Program-made: the position numbers and the translations under genes
In this document: piece by piece, positions 1-7,984 of the stretch
Numbering within the stretch: the stretch's first letter is position 1
Layout of the letters: the number at the start of each line of letters is the position of its first letter
From: CAIUKX01 sp964580965
Lineage (GTDB): Bacteria; Bacteroidota; Bacteroidia; Flavobacteriales_D; Crocinitomicaceae
Reading direction: 5' to 3'
Assembly (NCBI GenBank): GCA_964580965.1
Contig: CAZOLZ010000040.1
Coordinates: forward strand, 1-20,415
DNA length: 20,415 bases
The notes under the pieces: generated by a model
The model's database searches: none
Seen by the model: only the letters and a program-made list of their open reading frames with translations
Told to the model about the DNA's origin: nothing

Positions 1-470
1 TAGATCGTTTAGACCCTGTTAAAATTGTTGTAGTTTCGTCTGCACCTCAAATCAGATTTCCAGATTGTTATGGTATAGACATGGCTAAAATGGGTGACTT
101 TATTGCTTTTGAGGCTGCTATAGCATTATTAAAAGAAACTGGTAAAGAAAATATTATTCAAGAGGTTTACGATAAATGTAAAAATCAAGCTAACCTTCCT
201 AAAGAAGAAATTAAAAACTATGTAAAAGAAATATATTCACCTTTTACACCAGAAGAAATTTCTGCTAAAATTTCTCAGTTACTTACTCCTGATTCAATAA
301 AGGCAAATGTTGAAATAATTTATCAATCGGTAGATAATCTTCACATTGCTTGTCCTGATAATTTAGGTGACTGGTACTTTACGGGGGATTATCCAACTCC
401 TGGAGGAAACAAAGTTGTAAACAGGGCGTTTATGAACTGGGTTGAAGGGAAAAACGAGAGAGCTTATTAA
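1..470 (+). CDS. purF: Amidophosphoribosyltransferase, C-terminal part (5' truncated by window edge)
   Basis: This is the C-terminal end of glutamine PRPP amidotransferase, which catalyses the first committed step of purine synthesis (PRPP to 5-phosphoribosylamine) in the cytosol. The reading frame is open from position 3 and continues upstream of the ATG at 81, so that ATG is internal. Just before it the frame reads VSSAPQIRFPDCYGIDMAKM, which matches the type I phosphoribosyltransferase region of PurF; the E. coli equivalent is SAAPEIRFPNVYGIDM. The tail ending WYFTGDYPTPGGNK and then NERAY is, from memory, typical of the longer Bacteroidota PurF. The N-terminal glutaminase domain lies outside the window. 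A hairpin terminator follows directly. The family assignment is strong; which of possibly several PurF paralogues this is cannot be told. Confidence 0.9.
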   Translation, partial: DRLDPVKIVVVSSAPQIRFPDCYGIDMAKMGDFIAFEAAIALLKETGKENIIQEVYDKCKNQANLPKEEIKNYVKEIYSPFTPEEISAKISQLLTPDSIKANVEIIYQSVDNLHIACPDNLGDWYFTGDYPTPGGNKVVNRAFMNWVEGKNERAY

Positions 471-495
471 ATTCTAAAAGTTATTTTAGAATTTA
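468..495 (+). terminator. Hairpin terminator after purF
   Basis: A perfect 12-bp inverted repeat (arms 468-479 and 484-495, TAAATTCTAAAA / TTTTAGAATTTA) surrounds a 4-nt loop (GTTA). It starts inside the purF stop codon and is followed by AT-rich sequence. The stem has only one G-C pair and no long uninterrupted T run, so it is weaker than the other terminators here. Its position suggests the end of the purF transcript. Confidence 0.55.
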
Positions 496-567
496 GATTT
501 AATATTAATTTAGACTGAGTAGTAGTCAAAAAAACAAACTAAAGTCTTCAAAATTAAACCATAAAAT

Positions 568-1476
568 ATGAAGCGATTGAAAAAACAAAACTCCTTTTTT
601 TTTTACATACTTGGAGTATATGTTGTGCTTCAATTTGTTTGGTGGGGCTATCATTTAATTGAATTAAGTAACGAATTAGATCAACAAAAAGCTGAAGCTT
701 CTAATCGTGTTTTAATGATTATGGGAGAAGGATTAGTATTCTTCCTTATTTTAATTTTTGGATTATGGCGTATTCGTTCGGCCTCTAAAAAAGAATTGAA
801 ATACTCTGAACGTCAAAACAACTTTTTACTTTCAGTTACACATGAATTAAAAACTCCATTAGCAGCAAATAAACTCTTCTTACAGACTGTTTTAAAAAGA
901 GACTTGGAAAAAGTAAAACAAAATGAGTTAATGGAAAAAGCTATTGCTGAAAACTCTCGTCTAGAAGTTATGATAGATAATATCTTGAATGCTTCACGAA
1001 TTGAAAATAAAATGTTAAAGGTTCATTTTGAACACTTTGATTTGATCATGTTTCTGAACGTTATTGCTGAAAAATTCAATAAAATTCATCAAAAAGAAGT
1101 TATTCAGACAGACTTTTTAGGAAAAATTGAAATCAAAGCAGACAAATTTATGATTGAAATGTGCGTAAATAATTTAATAGAAAACGCTTTGAAATATGGT
1201 GACTCTAATAAACCTATTGTTCTTTATTGTAAACTCACTGAAAAAAAAGAGGTTAAATTTGGGGTAAAAGATGAGGGGAATGGTGTTCCATTGTCTTTTA
1301 GGAAGGAATTATTCAATAAGTTCGTGCGCAATGAAAACGAAGAAACTAGACTACAAAAAGGAACTGGTCTAGGTCTTTTCATTACTTCTGAATTTATAAA
1401 AATTCACAAAGGAAAAATTAAATACAATGATAATGTTCCAAAAGGAGCAAATTTTGAAATAACATTAAAATTATGA
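568..1476 (+). CDS. Membrane-bound sensor histidine kinase (HisKA–HATPase)
   Basis: A 302-residue two-component sensor kinase in the inner membrane. Two hydrophobic segments (about residues 10-30 and 48-68) flank a short segment of roughly 18 residues, so there is little or no periplasmic sensor domain. The H-box is SVTHELKTPLA with phospho-acceptor His92. The N-box is NNLIENALKYG (about 201-211), the G1 box DEGNG (235-239) and the G2 box KGTGLGLF (about 264-271). All catalytic motifs are intact. No response regulator is encoded nearby, so the partner is unknown. The stop codon overlaps the gpmI start (ATGA, 1473-1476), implying co-transcription and translational coupling. The signal sensed may be intramembrane or membrane-associated, but that is inference. 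Confidence 0.92.
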   Translation: MKRLKKQNSFFFYILGVYVVLQFVWWGYHLIELSNELDQQKAEASNRVLMIMGEGLVFFLILIFGLWRIRSASKKELKYSERQNNFLLSVTHELKTPLAANKLFLQTVLKRDLEKVKQNELMEKAIAENSRLEVMIDNILNASRIENKMLKVHFEHFDLIMFLNVIAEKFNKIHQKEVIQTDFLGKIEIKADKFMIEMCVNNLIENALKYGDSNKPIVLYCKLTEKKEVKFGVKDEGNGVPLSFRKELFNKFVRNENEETRLQKGTGLGLFITSEFIKIHKGKIKYNDNVPKGANFEITLKL

Positions 1477-2990
1477 CTAAAAACTTCGGATTAATCATTT
1501 TAGACGGTTGGGGAATTGGAGATAAATCAAAATCGGATGCTGTTTTCAATGCTAACACTCCTTATATGGATCAGTTAATGAAATCATATCCAAATGCTAC
1601 TTTAAAAACAAGTGGTGAAGATGTTGGTTTACCTGATGGTCAAATGGGGAACTCAGAAGTTGGACATATGAATATTGGTGCCGGTCGAATCGTTTACCAA
1701 GAATTGACTAGAATTAATAAGTCAATAAAAGATGGTGATTTTTTCAAAAATCAAGTTTTAAATGAAGCTATGAATAAAGCAAAAGAAAATAATGTTGCTT
1801 TACATTTATTTGGACTCGTTTCCAAAGGTGGGGTTCATAGTCATCAAGATCATTTAATTGCATTATGCCAATTAGCTAAAGAAAAAGGATTAGAAAAAGT
1901 TTACATTCATGCTTTTACAGATGGTAGAGATTGCGACCCTAAAAGTGGTTTAGGTTTTGTTAAAGAATTGGAAGAAAAAATTACCGATTCAACTGGAAAA
2001 ATAGTTTCAGTTATTGGTCGCTATTATGCAATGGATAGAGATAACCGTTGGGAGCGTATTAAAAAAGCATATGACGCTATGACTTTAGCTAAGGGTGAAT
2101 ATTTTGAAAGTGCTGAAAGAGCTATTGAATCTTCTTATGGAAAAGATATAACAGATGAATTTATTGAACCTTCAATTATTACTGAAAATGGTCAACCTAT
2201 AGCAACTATTGAAGATAATGATGTTGTAATTAGTTTTAACTTTAGAACGGATAGACCAAGAGAAATTTCAATAGCCTTAAGTCAAAGAGATTTTCCTGAA
2301 TATAAAATGAAGAAATTAAATTTGTCTTTTTACACAATGACGAATTATGATTCTACTTTTGAAAATGTAAAAATCATCTTTGAAAAAGATAACCTTTCTT
2401 ATACATTAGGGGAAGTTCTATCCAAAGTGGATATGACTCAAGTTCGTATAGCTGAAACTGAAAAATACCCTCATGTAACCTTCTTTTTCAATGGTGGTCG
2501 TGAAGAGCAATTCACAAATGAAAGTAGAATTTTAGTAAACTCACCTAAGGTTGCAACATATGATTTACAACCAGAAATGAGTGCTCCTGAAGTTCGTGAT
2601 AGAATTATCGAAAAAATTGAAAAAGATCAACCAAATTTCATTTGTTTAAACTTTGCGAATCCTGATATGGTTGGACATACAGGTGTATATGACGCAATTG
2701 TAAAAGCAGTTGAAACAGTTGACCAATGTTTAGAGAAAGTAATTGAAGTAGGGAAAAAATACGGTTACGAATTTTTAGTAATTGCTGATCATGGAAATGC
2801 AGATAATGCTATTAATCCTGATGGGACACCTAATACAGCGCATTCATTAAATCCTGTTCCTGTGGTATTAGTTACCGATCAAAATGATATTCAATTAAAA
2901 GATGGAATATTAGCAGATATAGCCCCTACAATTTTAAGAAGATTAGGAGTATCAACACCAATTGAAATGACGGGTTCAGCTTTGGTTTAA
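1473..2990 (+). CDS. gpmI: 2,3-bisphosphoglycerate-independent phosphoglycerate mutase
   Basis: Interconverts 3-phosphoglycerate and 2-phosphoglycerate in glycolysis and gluconeogenesis; the family belongs to the alkaline phosphatase superfamily and uses two divalent metal ions. At 505 residues it has normal family length. The start carries the metal-binding LIILDGWGIG (Asp11). The motif GQMGNSEVGH contains the phosphorylated catalytic Ser61, and the later NPDMVGHTG and ADHGNAD motifs supply further metal ligands. The gene begins within the stop codon of the preceding histidine kinase gene, and no ribosome binding site of its own is needed to explain expression. It ends about 50 nt before a convergent transporter gene. 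Confidence 0.97.
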   Translation: MTKNFGLIILDGWGIGDKSKSDAVFNANTPYMDQLMKSYPNATLKTSGEDVGLPDGQMGNSEVGHMNIGAGRIVYQELTRINKSIKDGDFFKNQVLNEAMNKAKENNVALHLFGLVSKGGVHSHQDHLIALCQLAKEKGLEKVYIHAFTDGRDCDPKSGLGFVKELEEKITDSTGKIVSVIGRYYAMDRDNRWERIKKAYDAMTLAKGEYFESAERAIESSYGKDITDEFIEPSIITENGQPIATIEDNDVVISFNFRTDRPREISIALSQRDFPEYKMKKLNLSFYTMTNYDSTFENVKIIFEKDNLSYTLGEVLSKVDMTQVRIAETEKYPHVTFFFNGGREEQFTNESRILVNSPKVATYDLQPEMSAPEVRDRIIEKIEKDQPNFICLNFANPDMVGHTGVYDAIVKAVETVDQCLEKVIEVGKKYGYEFLVIADHGNADNAINPDGTPNTAHSLNPVPVVLVTDQNDIQLKDGILADIAPTILRRLGVSTPIEMTGSALV

Positions 2991-3023
2991 AGGTTAAACA
3001 TCATCAATTTTTATTATTAAGTA

Positions 3024-3054
3024 TACAAAGTGATGGTTATCCCATCACTTTGTA
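3024..3054. terminator. Bidirectional hairpin between gpmI and the SulP gene
   Basis: A 13-bp perfect inverted repeat (arms 3024-3036 and 3042-3054, TACAAAGTGATGG / CCATCACTTTGTA) encloses a 5-nt loop. It lies between two convergent genes and could stop transcription from both sides. The right arm is the last codons of the SulP gene on the - strand, and that gene's stop codon lies in the loop. Neither side has a clean T tract, so termination is inferred from stem strength and position. Confidence 0.6.
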
Positions 3055-4566
3055 AATTGGGTCTTCATCAATATTCACCTTTATCAATTTATCTGCATTA
3101 TTTAATAACACCCTACAGTCTTCACTTAAATGTCTTAACTGAAGATTTTTACCCGCTTTAGTATACTTTTCAGATAATGTATTTAATGCATCAATTGCTG
3201 ACATATCTGCAACTCTACTTTCAGAAAAATCAATTACAACCTGATCTGGATCACTTTGGACATCAAATTTCTCGTGAAAAGTAGCTACAGAACCAAAAAA
3301 TAATGGTCCATATATTTCATAATGTTTAACACCTTCTTCATCAATATATTTTCTAGCTCTAATTCTTTTCGCATTTTCCCATGCGAAAACCAAAGCTGAA
3401 ATAATTACCCCGATTAAAACAGCAAATGCCAAATTGTGCATAAAAACTGTAATTAAAGTAACTATAACCATTACAAAAACATCAGAAAACGGCATCTTAC
3501 CTAACGTTTTTAAACTTGTCCACTCAAAAGTTCCTATAGCTACCATAATCATTACTCCAGTTAAAGCTGCTAATGGTAATTTTTCTATAACTGGAGCTCC
3601 AACCAAAATAATAATTAAAATCGTTAAAGAAGCTACAATTCCCGCAAGTCTTGCTCTAGCTCCTGCTGAAAGGTTTACCAAAGTTTGAGCAATCATAGGA
3701 CATCCACCCATTCCATAAAAGAATCCATTCAAAATATTTGCTCCTCCCTGAGCGATACATTCTTTATTACTATTCCCTTTAGTTTCTGTTATTTCATCCA
3801 CTAAATTTAACGTCAATAAACCTTCCGTTAACCCAACAGATGCCATAACAAGCGCATATGGAAAGATTAGCTTTAATGTATCTAAATCAAATGGAACTGT
3901 TGGAATGTGAAACGGAGGTAAAGTACCACTAATTGAAGCAATATCTACAACTTGCTTGGTGTCAATTTCAAAACCAACAACAACTCCAAAGACAACTAAA
4001 ATAGCAAGTAATGATGCTGGGATTGCCTTTGTTATTCTTGGTAAAAATAACACTAAACTAACAGTAAGTAAAACTAAACCAGCTGTTACATACAAATGAA
4101 TACCTGACATCCAAACTTTCTCTCCATTAACTATAGTTTTAAATTGTTCGAACTGAGACATGAAAATAATGATAGCTAAACCATTTACAAAGCCAAACAT
4201 AACCGGCTGAGGAACTAATCGTACAAACTTTCCTAATTTAAAAACTCCCACTAAAATTTGAATCACTCCAGCTAATGCTACAGTTGCAAAAACATATTCT
4301 AATCCATGAGATTGCATCAATGCTATTAAAACAATCACAGTTGCCCCTGCACCTCCTGAAATCAAACCAGGTCTACCTCCAAAAATTGAAGTTACAATTC
4401 CCATTATAAAAGCGCCATATAAACCAACTAACGGTGGAAAGCCAGCCAAAATAGCAAAAGAAAGAGATTCAGGAATCATTGTCATCGCTACAGTTAAACC
4501 TGCAAGAATTTCTGTTTTGTAATTTACTTTTTGTTTTAAATCAAAAAGATTAAAAAGTTGTGACAT
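3037..4566 (-). CDS. SulP-family inorganic anion transporter with STAS domain
   Basis: An inner-membrane anion transporter or exchanger of the SulP/SLC26 family (509 residues). The N-terminal 400 or so residues are a string of hydrophobic helices, beginning with the family-typical segment AGLTVAMTMIPESLSFAILA near residue 23. A cytoplasmic STAS domain follows (about 417-509), including VVIDFSESRVADMSAIDAL. Known substrates in the family include sulfate, bicarbonate and dicarboxylates; nothing here, such as a carbonic anhydrase or sulfate assimilation neighbour, decides which. A good promoter sits immediately upstream and the gene appears to be transcribed alone. Its last codons form one arm of a hairpin shared with gpmI. 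Confidence 0.93.
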   Translation of the reverse strand: MSQLFNLFDLKQKVNYKTEILAGLTVAMTMIPESLSFAILAGFPPLVGLYGAFIMGIVTSIFGGRPGLISGGAGATVIVLIALMQSHGLEYVFATVALAGVIQILVGVFKLGKFVRLVPQPVMFGFVNGLAIIIFMSQFEQFKTIVNGEKVWMSGIHLYVTAGLVLLTVSLVLFLPRITKAIPASLLAILVVFGVVVGFEIDTKQVVDIASISGTLPPFHIPTVPFDLDTLKLIFPYALVMASVGLTEGLLTLNLVDEITETKGNSNKECIAQGGANILNGFFYGMGGCPMIAQTLVNLSAGARARLAGIVASLTILIIILVGAPVIEKLPLAALTGVMIMVAIGTFEWTSLKTLGKMPFSDVFVMVIVTLITVFMHNLAFAVLIGVIISALVFAWENAKRIRARKYIDEEGVKHYEIYGPLFFGSVATFHEKFDVQSDPDQVVIDFSESRVADMSAIDALNTLSEKYTKAGKNLQLRHLSEDCRVLLNNADKLIKVNIDEDPIYKVMG

Positions 4567-4583
4567 TTATGTGTATTTTTTTA

Positions 4584-4613
4584 CAAAGGTAACTGAATCA
4601 CATCAATATCAAA
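4584..4613 (-). promoter_or_regulatory. Bacteroidota-type promoter of the SulP gene
   Basis: Read on the - strand, TTTG (4613-4610) is followed after 18 nt by TACCTTTG (4591-4584). This is an exact match to the Bacteroidota consensus TTTG–N(about 19)–TAnnTTTG. The predicted transcript start is near 4577, leaving a leader of roughly 10 nt before the ATG at 4566. Confidence 0.65.
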
Positions 4614-4693
4614 GTGTTTTGTACCACTCTATACTAAACAATTTTATAAGTTAGATTTCAGTTTTTTTCAATCCAATATTCGAATAAATCAAT

Positions 4694-4701
4694 TACTTTT
4701 G
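4694..4701 (+). promoter_or_regulatory. -7 element of the promoter for the secreted coiled-coil gene
   Basis: TACTTTTG matches TAnnTTTG exactly; the -33 element is not clear (only a T-rich run near 4662-4669). The predicted transcript start is about 4706-4709. That places a possible TTG start at 4703 at or before the mRNA 5' end and supports the ATG at 4742. Confidence 0.45.
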
Positions 4702-4741
4702 CTTGTTGAAATTGAATCATCACATTAAATATATTAAACAT

Positions 4742-5629
4742 ATGAGTAAGTTTTTTTCACTTCTTTTAGTATGTATATCAATATTCTTTTTTTTAAATCC
4801 TACATACAGCCAAAATGGAATTAAAGAAAAGGTTAAAGGTGTATTTACTAGAAAAAAACAGATAATAACTCTAAATGTAAAAGTTGATAGTTTGAAAAAT
4901 CAAGCCTTCCTAAAAGATAGCATCATAAAAAAACACGAAGAAACTTATGACCGTTTGATGTTGGATTACAATAATTTATATCTCAGAAATGAAGCCATAG
5001 AAAGTGAATTCATAAAAACTACCAAGTCTAATAAAATTAACAAAAGGCAATTTGATTCCATATCAAAAGTACTTGAGGAGTCATCACGATATTCTATCGC
5101 TCAAAGAGAAGCTGATTCTATTCGATATTTCTCCTTACTACAAAAATTAAGTTATAAAAATAAATTTGTTGTTGATTCATTAAAACGTGCTCATAAAGTA
5201 AAAAGAGACCAACAAGAACTTGCTCGAATAGAAAATTATTACTTTAAAAATTTTAAATCTGTTATTACAGGGACTCCTGATAGTAAAAATCGCTTTACAT
5301 GGACTTTTGAATTATTCAAAAAAGATGGAGAAAATTATGTTTCAGCTGAAAATGAGGAAGTTTTTAACGATAAAAAAGATGAGCTCATTCAGTTAATTAA
5401 TAATCAAATAAAAGCTGATTTTGAAAAAGCTTATGCTCTTGATCCAAAATGTTTTACTACTTCCACCCCTCCAAATTATACATTTAAGAATTTAGGTTTA
5501 GAATTCAAAGACGGTAAAGTTAACTTCTATGCTGTATTCGATTTTGCAACAGAAAACTGCTATTATTTGTATGGCTATACTATTGTTGAATTTTCAATTG
5601 AACAACTTGAAGATTATTTTCATGATTAA
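4742..5629 (+). CDS. Secreted coiled-coil protein of unknown function
   Basis: From the ATG at 4742 this encodes 295 residues with a clear signal peptide: MSKFF, a hydrophobic core, then a likely cut after PTYSQ. The open frame extends upstream to a TTG at 4703, but that would bury the signal peptide behind 13 polar residues and lies at the predicted transcript start. The mature N-terminal half (to about residue 175) is charged, rich in Lys, Asp, Ser and Glu, and looks helical/coiled-coil, with recurring 'D-S-L/I-K' patterns. The C-terminal third (about 175-295) looks like a compact alpha/beta domain with two cysteines (in DPKCF and ENCYY) that could pair. No lipobox or sorting tail is seen. 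I do not recognise the family. It is probably periplasmic, and nothing in the neighbours assigns a role. Confidence 0.75.
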   Translation: MSKFFSLLLVCISIFFFLNPTYSQNGIKEKVKGVFTRKKQIITLNVKVDSLKNQAFLKDSIIKKHEETYDRLMLDYNNLYLRNEAIESEFIKTTKSNKINKRQFDSISKVLEESSRYSIAQREADSIRYFSLLQKLSYKNKFVVDSLKRAHKVKRDQQELARIENYYFKNFKSVITGTPDSKNRFTWTFELFKKDGENYVSAENEEVFNDKKDELIQLINNQIKADFEKAYALDPKCFTTSTPPNYTFKNLGLEFKDGKVNFYAVFDFATENCYYLYGYTIVEFSIEQLEDYFHD

Positions 5630-5644
5630 TATTTAAAAATTTAT

Positions 5645-5652
5645 TAGTTTTG
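5645..5652 (+). promoter_or_regulatory. Possible -7 promoter element of the beta-helix gene
   Basis: TAGTTTTG matches TAnnTTTG, 45 nt before the ATG at 5697, and would give a leader of about 38 nt. No convincing -33 TTTG is present. A second match (TAACTTTG, 5687-5694) lies directly against the ATG and would put the transcript start inside the gene. Confidence 0.35.
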
Positions 5653-5696
5653 TGAAAAAATAAACTATAACTCAATATTTTTCAAATAACTTTGAT

Positions 5697-7334
5697 ATGT
5701 TGAGTTTAAAAAAATACTTCCTTTCAATACTTCTGTTTTCGATTCTTGTCTTTGTTTCGAATAATTCTTTTGCTACAAATTACTATATTTCCACTACTGG
5801 AAATAATTCAAATTTAGGAACATCATCGGTCAGTGCAAAGGCAACCCTGGCTAATATTTTTTCCAGCTTTAATTTAGGCATTGGAGATACTGTTTTTGTT
5901 GAAGCTGGAACTTATTCAGAAACAGGTATTACTGTTGGTAGTGATGATGAATCATTTGTAATTCAAGGAGCGGCTTTATCTAGTGGTATCCCAACTTCTA
6001 TATTTGATGCATCAAGCACAGCTAGATGGTTATTAATTGGGGATACAAACAACGATAATATTGAAATTAACAATTTAGAAATTAAAGATCATAAGGAAAA
6101 TGATTCAGGATCACCACAAGGAGGTGGAGGAATCAAAATTGTTGATGGAGCAACTGGAACAGCTATCAATTACTGTGTTTTTGACAACTGTGATACAAGA
6201 GCTGCTAGTGGTCATAGAGGCGGAGCAATATATTCTGCTGAAGATTTAACAATAGCCTATACTACTTTTAAAAATTGCAATACTTATATCTACGGAGGGG
6301 CTATCTCATTGGAATTAAGCATTGATAATAATTCTACCATTGATCATTGTACATTCTATAACAACAATAATGATTACTGGAACGATTATGGAAGTGCAAT
6401 ATTATTTGGACCTGGAACCTCTGTTTCACTTACAATTACAAATAGCTTATTTTACAAAAATGGCACTTCCAGCTCAAGTGGAACTTGCATTGCAGCAATG
6501 AATTCAGGTGCAACTCTTAATCTAATGAATTGTACAATCACAGCTAATGGAAATACAAGTAATCCTACTGGAGGTGTTATTGCGTTATCAAGTGCGCAGA
6601 TATATGCTACAAATACAATTTTTTATAACAACATTGGAAATACTTACAATGATGCTTACAACAATACTAGTAGTTTTTCAATGGTTAATTGTTGCTATGG
6701 TAACTCATCAGAAATTAATTCTATAAGTCCTAAAACTAATTGTATTATTACTAATCCTTTATTTACAAATTCTACAATTGATGACTACACCTTACAAAAT
6801 TCATCTACCCTTATTGATGCTGGAACAATATTTGGTGCTCCTTCAGATGATATTTTAGACTATGTGAGAACTGCAATTCCTGATATAGGTGCTTTTGAAA
6901 ATGGAGGTGCTACCCCATTACCAATAAACCTTTCAAGATTTATTGGGATTAATAAATTGAGATATAACTCATTAAATTGGGAGACTAAATCTGAAAAAAA
7001 CAATCATTATTTCACCATAGAAAAATCAACTAATGGAACTCATTTTTACGAAATTGGGATCATTAAAGGATGTGGAAATTGTAAATACGAAAATGAATAT
7101 CAATTTCCAGATTATAACTTGGAAAAAACCATCAATTATTATAGACTTAAACAAGTTGATTTTGATGGTAAATATATTTATTCCAAAATAATAACAATTG
7201 ACAATCGGTTTTCAGAAAAAAAAGAAATCAAGCTTATTTGCAACATATTAGGTCAACCTGTTGAATCTCATACGAAAGGTTGGGTATTTATATACTACAA
7301 TGATGGAAGCTTACAAAAGGTTATGAACCATTGA
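5697..7334 (+). CDS. Secreted parallel beta-helix protein with T9SS-like C-terminal region
   Basis: 545 residues. A signal peptide covers about residues 1-26 (hydrophobic LSILLFSILVFVS, then SFA). Residues from about 60 to 400 are rich in Asn, Gly, Thr and Ser, with repeated segments such as INYCVFDNC, IAYTTFKNC, IDHCTFYNN and NLMNCTITANG. This is the pattern of right-handed parallel beta-helix (PbH1) repeats. From about 405 (PLPINLSRF) the protein follows the segment common before Bacteroidota secretion tails: NSLNWETKSEKNN, then FTIEKSTNG, YYRLKQVDFDGKY. It ends ILGQPVESHTKG...YNDGSLQKVM, resembling a type A sorting domain but lacking a clear YPNP-type start. Likely outer-membrane-translocated and surface-bound or released; the ligand or enzymatic activity is unknown. 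No catalytic residues of a lyase could be assigned. Confidence 0.82.
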   Translation: MLSLKKYFLSILLFSILVFVSNNSFATNYYISTTGNNSNLGTSSVSAKATLANIFSSFNLGIGDTVFVEAGTYSETGITVGSDDESFVIQGAALSSGIPTSIFDASSTARWLLIGDTNNDNIEINNLEIKDHKENDSGSPQGGGGIKIVDGATGTAINYCVFDNCDTRAASGHRGGAIYSAEDLTIAYTTFKNCNTYIYGGAISLELSIDNNSTIDHCTFYNNNNDYWNDYGSAILFGPGTSVSLTITNSLFYKNGTSSSSGTCIAAMNSGATLNLMNCTITANGNTSNPTGGVIALSSAQIYATNTIFYNNIGNTYNDAYNNTSSFSMVNCCYGNSSEINSISPKTNCIITNPLFTNSTIDDYTLQNSSTLIDAGTIFGAPSDDILDYVRTAIPDIGAFENGGATPLPINLSRFIGINKLRYNSLNWETKSEKNNHYFTIEKSTNGTHFYEIGIIKGCGNCKYENEYQFPDYNLEKTINYYRLKQVDFDGKYIYSKIITIDNRFSEKKEIKLICNILGQPVESHTKGWVFIYYNDGSLQKVMNH

Positions 7335-7356
7335 TTACTCAATAACGAATAAATAA

Positions 7357-7968
7357 TCATACTAAAACATCAAATTTTAATCCTTTTCGGACTAATAATT
7401 CAACTATTTGAGGTAATAAAAGTTTAGTTCTTTCCACAATCTTCGCATTGTCATGAAGAACTAATATTGTACCCGGTTTTATTTCTCGATTTGCATTTTT
7501 CATTATTTTTTGGGTAGAAACTGACAGATCAAAATCATAAGACAACCAAGACCACATTATTATTTTGTGTGTCTTAACGATCTCTTTTTCTTGTTTCCTA
7601 GTCATTTTACCATAAGGAGGACGATAAAGTTTAGACTTAATAATTGAATCAGCTTTTTGAAAAGATGTTATGTAAGAGTTGTAATCTGTTTTATAGCCAT
7701 TATTATGATTAAATGAGTGGTTTCCCACACTGTGTCCTTCATCTAGAATCCGTTGATAAATTTCCGGATATTTCAAGACATTTTCTGCTACACAAAAAAA
7801 AGTTGCTTTAATATTTTTAGCTAATAAAAAGTCTAAAATCCAAGGTGTAATTTCAGGTATAGGTCCGTCATCAAATGTTAAGAAAACAATTGGATCAGAT
7901 ACAGAAATCCCCCAAATTCGTTTTGGATATACCCACTTTACGAATTGGGGAATTTTAAATAATTTCAT
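7357..7968 (-). CDS. Polysaccharide deacetylase (NodB/CE4 domain)
   Basis: A 203-residue metal-dependent deacetylase that probably removes acetyl groups from an N-acetylated glycan or peptidoglycan. CE4 motifs appear in order: motif 1 TFDDGP (catalytic and metal Asp33/Asp34), motif 2 HSFNH (metal His84 and His88), motif 3 RPPYG (116-120), a motif 4-like WSWLSYDFD (about 139-147), and motif 5 LVLHDN with His172. The protein is nearly only the catalytic domain, with no clear signal peptide or transmembrane helix. It may therefore act in the cytoplasm or leave by another route. It starts 16 nt after the GT117 gene, so the two are probably one transcript. It ends 22 nt from the convergent beta-helix gene. 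The substrate is unknown. Confidence 0.93.
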   Translation of the reverse strand: MKLFKIPQFVKWVYPKRIWGISVSDPIVFLTFDDGPIPEITPWILDFLLAKNIKATFFCVAENVLKYPEIYQRILDEGHSVGNHSFNHNNGYKTDYNSYITSFQKADSIIKSKLYRPPYGKMTRKQEKEIVKTHKIIMWSWLSYDFDLSVSTQKIMKNANREIKPGTILVLHDNAKIVERTKLLLPQIVELLVRKGLKFDVLV

Positions 7969-7984
7969 AGATAAAGTAAAAATC

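Noticed and set aside
81..83. ATG at 81 as the start of a separate small gene
   Set aside because: The frame is open upstream to the window edge and encodes conserved PurF sequence before this ATG.
4703..4741. TTG start giving 13 extra residues on the secreted coiled-coil protein
   Set aside because: It adds a polar leader before a good signal peptide and lies at the predicted transcript start; the ATG at 4742 fits better.
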